A DNA stretch of 7,976 bases from JACRGC01 sp035288785 (lineage in GTDB: Archaea; Micrarchaeota; Micrarchaeia; Norongarragalinales; SBBD01): NCBI GenBank assembly GCA_035288785.1, contig DATDZF010000054.1:1-7976 (forward strand), written 5' to 3'. The notes under the pieces were generated by a model. The model saw only the letters and a program-made list of their open reading frames with translations, had not been told where the DNA came from and ran no database searches. Position numbers and translations under genes: made by a program. Shown piece by piece: positions 1 to 5,067 of the stretch. Each line of letters opens with the position of its first letter. The first letter of the stretch is position 1.

Positions 1-206
1 CTCCTCCCCGCAACTGCGATATAGACGATTGGGCGCCCCAGATTATCGTAGTAATTGATCAAATCCAGCAAATATTTCGTGGCCTTGTGCGCGCTGCAAA
101 CCTTTACCTGCGCCTCAATGCCAAATTCCTGGAGTTGCATCACGATTTTTTTTGCATATTCCTCATCTGCCTTCGAACCGAGAATGACCGGAACTAGCTC
201 TTTCAT
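1..206 (-). CDS. purE: Class II PurE, AIR carboxylase (N-terminal part, cut by window edge)
   Basis: Carboxylates aminoimidazole ribonucleotide (AIR) in de novo purine synthesis. The 68 visible residues begin MKELVPVILGSKADEEYAKK and carry the PurE nucleotide-binding loop (GSKAD, residues 10-14), the FGIEAQVKVCSAHK strand-loop, and end at YIAVAGR. SAHK followed by '...NLGRPIVYIAVAGR' matches the class II enzymes (Treponema, and the PurE half of vertebrate PAICS, which continue AGRSN). It differs from class I (SAHRTP ... AGAGGAAHLPG). From family knowledge, class II enzymes use CO2 directly to make CAIR and need no PurK. The ATG at 206 is chosen because AAAGGTGA (220-213) lies 6 nt upstream; that TGA is the stop of the preceding membrane gene, so translation is probably coupled. 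It is the last visible gene of the purA-purC-membrane-membrane-purE operon. The rest lies to the left of the window. Confidence 0.9.
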   Translation of the reverse strand, partial: MKELVPVILGSKADEEYAKKIVMQLQEFGIEAQVKVCSAHKATKYLLDLINYYDNLGRPIVYIAVAGR

Positions 207-212
207 ACGGAG

Positions 213-476
213 TCACCTTTCATGGTCGCCTAGCACGTACCTATGGTATAAATTGCTCACAAGGGCGGCCAAGATGTAGAAGCAGATGGCGATCAGGATT
301 AATATTCCGTACGCAAAAAGGGTCGGCGCCTTCAGGAAGGGGACCATCAGGATAGGCGTGTACTTTGCCTGAAGGAAAAATGCCACTGTTGAGGGGAGGG
401 GGATTGGGATGAGGAGGAAGAGCGCAAAAAGGAGCGTCTTTCCAAGGGTCGGTTTGAGGAATCGCTTCCAGTTCAT
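213..476 (-). CDS. Small two-TM membrane protein inside purine operon (unknown function)
   Basis: I do not recognise a named family. From the ATG at 476 it is 87 aa. It has a basic amphipathic start (MNWKRFLKPTLGK), a first membrane segment about residues 12-36, a short loop, a second segment about 50-72, and a short basic/acidic tail ending YVLGDHER. The N-terminus matches the neighbouring gene at 803-1111 (KFLEPNYGKLVAFI), so the two look like paralogues. In-frame starts also exist at 524 and 494, but they add unrelated residues and have no well-placed Shine-Dalgarno; the site at 476 is weak too (GAG about 10 nt upstream), so the start is uncertain. The stop codon forms part of the purE ribosome-binding site, tying expression to purE. 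Its place between purC and purE suggests co-transcription; a role in purine metabolism is only inference. Confidence 0.7.
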   Translation of the reverse strand: MNWKRFLKPTLGKTLLFALFLLIPIPLPSTVAFFLQAKYTPILMVPFLKAPTLFAYGILILIAICFYILAALVSNLYHRYVLGDHER

Positions 477-544
477 ATGGATCAGCTCTTGCATTAAATG
501 GTGTGCTCCTTTGCTTAAAAGCATTATCAGGCGGGAAATTGCAG

Positions 545-575
545 GCTAAGGAGGATCATCGTGATGGGCCTTAGC
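545..575. repeat. Interrupted hairpin in spacer between the two membrane genes
   Basis: GCTAAGG (545-551) pairs with CCTTAGC (569-575). Inside it ATCA (555-558) pairs with TGAT (562-565) around a TCG triloop, with a 3x3 internal loop between the two helices. On the minus strand it would lie in the leader of the 87-aa membrane gene, about 70 nt before its ATG. No T-run follows on the minus strand, so it does not look like a terminator. Function unknown; it could be chance. Confidence 0.35.
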
Positions 576-596
576 TAATTAGGCCAATCATTTTTT

Positions 597-610
597 CCCG
601 CAATTGCGGG
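597..610. repeat. 14-bp perfect palindrome
   Basis: CCCGCAATTGCGGG reads identically on both strands and is bordered on the plus strand by TTTTTT (591-596). It occupies the position in the leftmost 107-bp repeat copy where the other copies read CCCGTAATAACAGG or CTCGTAATAGTAGG, so the symmetry arose within a diverging repeat. It could be a protein-binding site or a coincidence; there is no T-run on the 3' side in either orientation. Confidence 0.4.
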
Positions 611-854
611 AATTCGCCATTTTTTTAATTGAATATTGCAGACGCCCGGAATTGCGCCTGAATAAGCTAAATAACTTGCCCACATTTCAATCCAATCTGT
701 TCTGCCCGTAATAACAGGAATATTCCATTTGTCTAATCGAGTATTGTAGGGACTTAGAATGCTCCCAAAAAAGCCCTATAGCCCGCCCACATCCCAAGAT
801 AATCAGTTCTGCTCGTAATAGTAGGAATACGCCTCGTTGCCAAGGAGCTTGTAG
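597..854. repeat. Diverged tandem repeat, period about 107 bp
   Basis: Three successive copies can be aligned by eye: about 597-704, 705-811 and 812-854 (partial, within the 3' end of the membrane gene). The offset between the first two is 107-108 and between the last two 107. Shared blocks include CGTAATA.AGGAATA near each copy start and CCCACAT...CAA near 681 and 787, followed by TTCTGC.CGTAATA. I count roughly two-thirds identity between the first two full copies. The rightmost copy encodes the last residues of the membrane protein (AYSYYYEQN). The others are out of frame or interrupted, so this looks like decayed tandem duplication of a gene 3' end plus its downstream spacer. It fills most of the 326-base gene-poor stretch 477-802, in which I see no convincing gene. 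Confidence 0.7.
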
Positions 855-1111
855 CCAAGGAAGAATGAACATGCGATGATGTAGGCTAGCGCCGAAAAGC
901 CAATCGAATAGAGCGTTTTCGTCCTTTCGCAAACGGAGAGCGCCTCGTAGGCCGAGGAGACGCACGCAAAATCGCTGCGCTTGCATTCCGTTCCGTAATA
1001 ACAGGAGGTGGAAAGGTTAGGGAAGGCAAGGTAGAAGACGATGATCATAAGGCCAATGAATGCAACGAGCTTTCCGTAATTTGGCTCAAGGAACTTGCCG
1101 ATAGGGAGCAT
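803..1111 (-). CDS. Small two-TM membrane protein with four-Cys loop (unknown function)
   Basis: Not a named family that I recognise. From the ATG at 1111 it is 102 aa: MLPIGKFLEPNYGK, a first membrane segment (about 14-31), a polar loop with Cys37, Cys43, Cys50 and Cys61, a second membrane segment (about 68-90) and a Tyr-rich tail (AYSYYYEQN). The loop could be disulphide-bonded if exported; that is inference. The start at 1111 has GGTG 5 nt upstream and brings the N-terminus into register with the paralogue at 213-476. The upstream in-frame ATG at 1195 has GGAGG only 1 nt away and would add 28 residues absent from the paralogue. AAGTTTATTACC (about 1140-1151, minus) could be a weak internal promoter. 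The gene follows purC in the same direction, and its 3' end seeds the 107-bp repeat. Confidence 0.7.
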   Translation of the reverse strand: MLPIGKFLEPNYGKLVAFIGLMIIVFYLAFPNLSTSCYYGTECKRSDFACVSSAYEALSVCERTKTLYSIGFSALAYIIACSFFLGYKLLGNEAYSYYYEQN

Positions 1112-1222
1112 TTTAGCACCAAAAGTGGTAAGGGATGGGGCGGTAATAAACTTTATCGTTGGATCTGGGAAGTGGAATTGACGGAATAATTTCATGCCTC
1201 CGCCCGCAACCCCTAAATAAGG

Positions 1223-1951
1223 TCAAATGAATTTTTTCGAAATGTCCGCAGCTATCCTAAAGCCCTCCAGGACCGCGTCCATGCCCACCTTGCCCTCGCG
1301 GTAAAGCTGCTTATCCAGCATTTTTTCCTTCTTGCCCTCAGGCCAGATCCTCCAGGCGTTATTGGTGATGTCATCGCCAACAAGGAGCCCACCGTGCGCA
1401 TCCCTGCCGAATTCAAGTTTCAAATCAACAAGTGAGATTGCCTGTTTTGCGAATTGGTCCTCAAGTGCCACGAATACCTTTTTTGTTAGGTCCCGGATCT
1501 GGTCGATCTCCGCCTGGTTTGCAACTTTTAGCGCGATTGCATGCTCGTCGTTTATGAACGGGTCGTGCAGGGAATCGTCCTTCAGGAAAAGCTCGAATAA
1601 AAGCGGGTTGAATATGGTGCCTTCCTTGAACGGCAATCTTTTTATCAGGGAGCCGGTGGCGATCCTCCGGACTACGCATTCCAACGGAATCATTTTCATT
1701 TTCCTTACGACGAGGTAGTTTTCCTCGGGGGCCGAAACGTAATGCGAGGCGATGTTGTGCTTTTTCAGCAACATGAAGCAGTTTTTCGTTGTTTCCCAGT
1801 CGTACATGCCCTTGCCCTTCAGAATGTCGTGCTTGGCGCCATCGCCGGCGGTGATGTCATCCTTGAAGAAAAGCACTGCGTTTTCCGCATCCGATGGATC
1901 CTGATAGACAAGTTTGGTTTTGCCCTCCGCGATCTTTGCCCCAAGCTGCAT
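1223..1951 (-). CDS. purC: SAICAR synthetase, PAICS-like type
   Basis: Ligates aspartate to CAIR with ATP hydrolysis to give SAICAR in de novo purine synthesis (cytoplasm). The 242-aa protein has the usual length and motifs: AEGKTKLVY near the N-terminus, DITAGDG, CVVRRIATGSL, LFLKDD ... DPFI, LVDLKLEFG, and the C-terminal DDITNNAWRIWPEG ... MLDKQLYRE. Typical bacterial enzymes read ISPDTxRLW ... LDKDxxR at that last site; WRIWPxG and DKQxYR instead recall the PurC half of vertebrate PAICS. The ATG at 1951 is chosen over the TTG at 1957 because GAGGTGA (1964-1958) sits 6 nt before the ATG and touches the TTG. The TGA in that ribosome-binding site is the purA stop codon, so the genes are translationally coupled. 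It sits in the operon with purA and purE. Confidence 0.95.
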   Translation of the reverse strand: MQLGAKIAEGKTKLVYQDPSDAENAVLFFKDDITAGDGAKHDILKGKGMYDWETTKNCFMLLKKHNIASHYVSAPEENYLVVRKMKMIPLECVVRRIATGSLIKRLPFKEGTIFNPLLFELFLKDDSLHDPFINDEHAIALKVANQAEIDQIRDLTKKVFVALEDQFAKQAISLVDLKLEFGRDAHGGLLVGDDITNNAWRIWPEGKKEKMLDKQLYREGKVGMDAVLEGFRIAADISKKFI

Positions 1952-1957
1952 GAACAA

Positions 1958-1964
1958 TCACCTC
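1958..1964 (-). promoter_or_regulatory. purC ribosome-binding site overlapping purA stop
   Basis: GAGGTGA on the minus strand, with its last three bases being the purA stop codon and 6 nt separating it from the purC ATG at 1951. The same arrangement (AAAGGTGA containing the upstream stop, then 6 nt) precedes purE at 213-220. It decides the purC start in favour of ATG over the adjacent TTG. Confidence 0.8.
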
Positions 1965-3253
1965 AAAAATATGATCTCGCCCCTCTCCGGCCCGACGGAT
2001 ACGGAAACGAAGGGGACTTTGAGTTCCTTTTCGATGAAGCGCACAAATGAGAGCGCGTTTTTCGGGAGCGCCCCCAATTTTTGGGCCTTGCCTTTTTTCG
2101 CAACCGCTTTCCAATTCTGCTCCGGAAATCCCGGAAACGCCCTGTAAACCGGGGAGCAGTTCTGGAGTGATGTGGTATCCGCCGGGAAATTATTGACCTG
2201 CTTGCCCCGATATTCGTAATGCGTTGCGACCTTGATTTCCTTGAGGCCAGCAAGGACGTCCAATTTGGTCAAATGGAGGCCTGAAAATCCATTCAGCATT
2301 ATTGCAGTCCGGAGCATCGGCAAATCCAGCCACCCGATCCGCCTTGCCCTGCCGGTGGTTGTCCCGAATTCCCTTCCCGCTAGCCTGATTTTCTCACCCA
2401 ATTCCCCGGAGATTTCCGCTGGGAAAACTCCATTCCCAACCCTCGTCGTATAGGCCTTCACAACCCCTTCGGATTTTGCGATGAACGATGGCGGGACCCC
2501 GCAGCTAACAGCTGCTGCAGCGGAAATGCAATTCGAGGAGGTCACGAACGGGTAGGTCCCGAAATTGTTGTCAAGGAAGGCACCCTGCGCCCCCTCGTAA
2601 AGGAGGGCCTTCCCCTGCCTTTGCAGCGAGTGCAGTTCCGAGGAAACATCGGCAGCGTACCCTTTCAAAACGCGCGAGTATGCAAGATATTCGGAAAGTA
2701 TTCCGGCATAAGAAAAGCCTGGCGGCATTTGCATACCCATGCTACCGAGCAATTTGACCTTTTTCTCATATTGCGTTTTCAGTTTATCCGTGAGCAAAGC
2801 GGATGAGAGCAAATCCTCGAACCGTATGCCTGTGCGCGCCGCCTTATCCTCGTAGCAGGGGCCGATCCCCCGCTGAGTGGTTCCGATTTTTTGGGAATTT
2901 TCGCCGCCTTCCTGCAATATGTGCCAAGGCATGATGAGGTGGGCGCGGAAATCGATGCGCAAATTCCTGGGGGAGATGGAAATCCCGGATTTTCTTAGCG
3001 CCTCCATTTCCTGAAGAAGTATTTTTGGGTTGACGACCACACCCGAAGCGATGAAATTCACCTTCCCCCTATGGAAGACCCCCGAAGGGAGCAAATGCTG
3101 CTTGAATTCCTTATCCTTGATCTTCACTGTATGGCCTGCGTTATTGCCCCCGTTGAAGCGGATGATGGCATCCGCCTTCTCCGCCAGGAAATCGACGATT
3201 TTCCCCTTCCCCTCATCGCCGAACTGGCTGCCAATAATCGCTAAACCGGGCAT
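1958..3253 (-). CDS. purA: Adenylosuccinate synthetase
   Basis: Joins IMP and aspartate using GTP to make adenylosuccinate, the first step from IMP to AMP. Visible motifs: GSQFGDEGKGK (residues 8-18) with the catalytic Asp13, NGGNNAGHT with His41, IGTTQRGIGPCYEDKAARTG, EGAQGAFLD followed by GTYPFVTSSN, GREFGTTTGRARRIGW, and the terminal VSVGPERGEIIF. Asp13 and His41 fall at the same numbers as in the E. coli enzyme, and 431 aa is the full bacterial-type length rather than the roughly 340 aa of some archaeal PurA. The ATG at 3253 is preceded by GGAGGGG with a 5-nt spacer. The longer in-frame start at 3313 lies upstream of the predicted transcription start (TATA at 3293-3301) and adds 20 residues unlike the family. 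It is the first gene of the purine operon. Confidence 0.95.
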   Translation of the reverse strand: MPGLAIIGSQFGDEGKGKIVDFLAEKADAIIRFNGGNNAGHTVKIKDKEFKQHLLPSGVFHRGKVNFIASGVVVNPKILLQEMEALRKSGISISPRNLRIDFRAHLIMPWHILQEGGENSQKIGTTQRGIGPCYEDKAARTGIRFEDLLSSALLTDKLKTQYEKKVKLLGSMGMQMPPGFSYAGILSEYLAYSRVLKGYAADVSSELHSLQRQGKALLYEGAQGAFLDNNFGTYPFVTSSNCISAAAAVSCGVPPSFIAKSEGVVKAYTTRVGNGVFPAEISGELGEKIRLAGREFGTTTGRARRIGWLDLPMLRTAIMLNGFSGLHLTKLDVLAGLKEIKVATHYEYRGKQVNNFPADTTSLQNCSPVYRAFPGFPEQNWKAVAKKGKAQKLGALPKNALSFVRFIEKELKVPFVSVSVGPERGEIIFLR

Positions 3254-3292
3254 ATTTTCCCCTCCAAAAAGCACTAACATATTGGGAAAACC

Positions 3293-3301
3293 CTTATAAA
3301 A
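3293..3301 (-). promoter_or_regulatory. Archaeal TATA box for purA operon
   Basis: The minus strand reads TTTTATAAG, close to the archaeal TTTATA consensus. About 25 bases downstream puts transcription start near 3270, leaving a short leader holding GGAGGGG and the purA ATG. Strong match by eye; not experimentally supported here. Confidence 0.7.
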
Positions 3302-3327
3302 GGCAACCGGCATAAAAGCTATCTCGT

Positions 3328-3349
3328 TTTATTGAATTTATTCAATAAA
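3328..3349. promoter_or_regulatory. 9+9 bp perfect dyad in divergent promoter region (possible operator)
   Basis: TTTATTGAA (3328-3336) and TTCAATAAA (3341-3349) are perfect inverted copies separated by TTTA. The dyad lies upstream of the purA TATA box and upstream of the divergent Cys-rich gene. It could bind a dimeric regulator serving both promoters, or simply contain the AT-rich TATA element of the plus-strand gene. No regulator gene is visible nearby other than, possibly, the zinc-finger protein itself. Confidence 0.4.
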
Positions 3350-3385
3350 GAACAAGTCGCTCATTCCTTTGGATTATCAAAAGTA

Positions 3386-3476
3386 ACTAAGGGGGTAGAG
3401 GCGACCGTGAAGCAAGGCTTCGCGGTTCAGCAGATGCTAAATCTGCGTGACGCGAGTAGGGGTATTAACCCTTGGT
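3386..3476 (+). ncRNA. Candidate structured RNA / leader element (three-way junction)
   Basis: Three helices can be paired by hand. P1: ACTAAGGG (3386-3393) with CCCTTGGT (3469-3476), 8 bp with one G-U. P2: ACCGTGAAGC (3404-3413) with GCTTCGCGGT (3417-3426), 10 bp with one G-U and an AAG triloop. P3: TCAGCAGAT (3427-3435) with ATCTGC plus TGA (3441-3450, G3447 bulged), 9 bp closing a GCTAA loop. P2 and P3 abut and could stack. The 3' strand of P1 contains the first half of GGTGG (3474-3478), which stands 6 nt before a TTG in frame with the zinc-finger domain; closing P1 could hide that site. An alternative pairing of CGCG 3421-3424 with 3451-3454 would compete with P2. It fits no tRNA or riboswitch class that I recognise. 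The segment overlaps possible coding sequence, so it is a hypothesis. Confidence 0.4.
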
Positions 3477-3670
3477 GGTTTCAATTGGTCACTAAATGCC
3501 AACGGTGCAACAAGGACAAGCATTACATCGAGAAGTGCATGGGCTGCCTGCGTTACGTATGCCGCAGCTGCCAGAAGGCAAGCAAGAGCGCAAGCAAAAC
3601 AAATCGGCTCACCATCTGCAAGGACTGCTGGGGGAAGATGGAAAAGCGCAGGGCCTGGGAGCAAGCATAA
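3407..3670 (+). CDS. Eight-cysteine FYVE/RING-like zinc-finger mini-protein
   Basis: No named family recognised. The cysteines follow CX2C-X9-CX2C-X4-CX2C-X15-CX2C (residues 31/34, 44/47, 52/55, 71/74 from the GTG start), the spacing expected of a cross-brace binding two zinc ions. CMGCLRYVCRSC and LTICKDCW resemble the second half of FYVE fingers, but the basic RRHHC motif is absent. A Lys/Ser-rich stretch separates the third and fourth pairs, and the C-terminus is basic (KMEKRRAWEQA). Cytoplasmic; a protein- or nucleic-acid-binding role is inference. The start is unresolved. GTG 3407 has AGAGG 5 nt upstream (87 aa); ATG 3434 gives 78 aa; TTG 3485 has GGTGG 6 nt upstream and gives 61 aa, almost exactly the zinc domain; TTG 3332 has no site. 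If the structured leader at 3386-3476 is real, TTG 3485 is correct. The gene is divergent from purA. Confidence 0.65.
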   Translation: MKQGFAVQQMLNLRDASRGINPWWFQLVTKCQRCNKDKHYIEKCMGCLRYVCRSCQKASKSASKTNRLTICKDCWGKMEKRRAWEQA

Positions 3671-3818
3671 GGGCGAAGGCTGATTAGGGGAATGGAGCCA
3701 ATGCGAATATTGCCTGGGATGAGCATGCGAGGGCACAACGCCACGGGCCATCCTGATTGCTAAATATCGCCTATTCCGAATAATGCAAGGGATGCCAAAA
3801 AGCCCAGTGCGGGCATCA

Positions 3819-5066
3819 TCACCGTTTCTTTGAATACGGGTATTTCTGGCCAGTTGGTTCGACCACCCGCGGCCTTGCGGATGGCTGCGAAGTCCCGTAG
3901 AAATAAACGCCCGCAGTTGCTGCGAGGTTGGTCAGGACCATTGACAGGAAGACTAGTTCTGTGAAATACGGAAGCCCGATCCCGAATTGCATGGGAAGGA
4001 AGGCGAGCACGGCGGATGCAAGCCCCCTTGGAAGCATGGAAATGATGAGGAGGTTTTGGTGTTTGTCGGGGAAATTCCTATTCAGAAGCCTTATTCCAAC
4101 AAACCTGGAGGCCAGCATGATTACAAGCAATACTGCGGATGCGAAGATAACTGGCAGGTTGACGTTCGGGAGGCTGATGATGAGGCCCATGTAGACGAAG
4201 AAAAAGGTGCGCACGAAAAAGGAAACCTCGATTTGGAATTCGCGCAGCTTATCCTCAAGGCCAAAATCCCCGGGGATCTTGAGGAATTTTGTGAGCTCCT
4301 GCATGCTGCTCAAAAGGATCCCGAACACGAGCACCGCTATTGCTCCATTGCCCCCGAGCGATTCGACAATTGAATAAAGTATGAACAATATCGCAATTGT
4401 TAGGAGGTAGCCGAAGGGCTTGCCATACAGCTTCTGGAGCAGCACGATCCAAACCACTGCAAGCAGTATGGCCATGAAGAATGCAATTGAGAATGCGGAG
4501 GCAATCTGGCTGCCCACTTGCGACAAATTGACCGAATTGGAAACGATTATTTCTATCAGGAGGAATGCCAGAATTATGGAAAGCGCATCCGTCATCGCGG
4601 ATTCCAGCGTAAGCAGGGTTTTGGTCTCGTCACGCACTGAAATCCCCGAAAGGATCGGTATTACTATGGCCGATGATGCGCCCCCTATCACGGCGCCAAG
4701 GAGAAGCCCTTCAGCTAGCTGCCATCCGAAGAGCAATTTCATCGCAAAGCCCACGGCCGCAACCGTGACAATGAACACCAATAGCGTGTAGCTTGTTGCC
4801 TTCCCGAGCTCCTTGACCACCTTGAAAATGTTGAGGCTGATGCCGCCATCGAACAGCAGGATTATCAGGGCGAGCGTCCCAACGAACGGCGCAAGCTTGA
4901 GGATCATCGATGTGCCCGAAGTGTCGATTATGCCGAAAATCGGCCCGAGCAGGACCCCAAGGAGCATGAGGAAGAGGACATCTGGGATTTTGGTGCGCTC
5001 GAAGAACATCATGGAGAAGAATCCGATTACGATTATGGCCCCCATCAGAAAGAATTCCTGCGACAC
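3819..5066 (-). CDS. Cation/proton antiporter, CPA (NhaP/Kef-like) family
   Basis: Integral membrane exchanger, probably Na+ or K+ against H+, for pH and ion homeostasis. It is 415 aa, with about 12 hydrophobic segments. Recognisable elements: TKIPDVLFLMLLGVLLGP (TM2 region), ALIILLFDGGISL (residues 66-78), GAVIGGASSAIV, ESAMTDALSI with Thr159-Asp160 at the ion-binding position, ESLGGNGAIAVLVFGILL, and SMLPRGLASAVLAF with Arg347. Most CPA1 proteins have Asn-Asp and CPA2 proteins Asp-Asp at that site; Thr-Asp is unusual but keeps the essential Asp. There is no TrkA/RCK regulatory domain, only a short basic tail (TGQKYPYSKKR). The start is GTG 5066 with a modest GGGT site; it begins 2 bases after the stop codon of the upstream gene, so coupling is likely. 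An in-frame ATG at 5045 is an alternative. Ion specificity cannot be read from the sequence. Confidence 0.9.
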   Translation of the reverse strand: MSQEFFLMGAIIVIGFFSMMFFERTKIPDVLFLMLLGVLLGPIFGIIDTSGTSMILKLAPFVGTLALIILLFDGGISLNIFKVVKELGKATSYTLLVFIVTVAAVGFAMKLLFGWQLAEGLLLGAVIGGASSAIVIPILSGISVRDETKTLLTLESAMTDALSIILAFLLIEIIVSNSVNLSQVGSQIASAFSIAFFMAILLAVVWIVLLQKLYGKPFGYLLTIAILFILYSIVESLGGNGAIAVLVFGILLSSMQELTKFLKIPGDFGLEDKLREFQIEVSFFVRTFFFVYMGLIISLPNVNLPVIFASAVLLVIMLASRFVGIRLLNRNFPDKHQNLLIISMLPRGLASAVLAFLPMQFGIGLPYFTELVFLSMVLTNLAATAGVYFYGTSQPSARPRVVEPTGQKYPYSKKR

Positions 5067-5067
5067 A

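Noticed and set aside
597..811. CRISPR-like array
   Set aside because: The repeats are 107 bp long, directly abutting and strongly diverged, with no unique spacers.
687..986. 99-aa minus-strand ORF ending YSCYYGQNRLD
   Set aside because: It overlaps the membrane gene 803-1111 in another frame and owes its length to a lack of stops. The family-like ending comes from the tandem repeat of that gene's 3' end.
1952..1957. TTG start two codons upstream for purC
   Set aside because: It directly follows the purA stop, leaving no spacer to the GAGGTGA site, while ATG 1951 has an ideal 6-nt spacer.
3254..3313. 20-residue N-terminal extension of PurA
   Set aside because: It lies partly upstream of the transcription start predicted from the TATA box and includes the ribosome-binding site of the ATG at 3253; the family begins at the latter position.
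3387..3475. tRNA-like reading of the structured segment (7-bp outer stem; GCAGA-TGCTAAA-TCTGC looks like a Ser-GCU anticodon arm)
   Set aside because: The base at position 33 of the loop would be G instead of T. The distance from the outer stem to this arm is too long for a D-arm, and there is no TTCRA T-loop. I see no intron that would repair this.
3437..3751. 104-aa minus-strand ORF opposite the zinc-finger gene
   Set aside because: It is a shadow of the Cys-rich coding strand, with no ribosome-binding site and low-complexity Ala/Pro/Leu content.
3795..3810. T5 run after the antiporter as a terminator
   Set aside because: Only five T residues on the minus strand and no stable hairpin; too weak to call.
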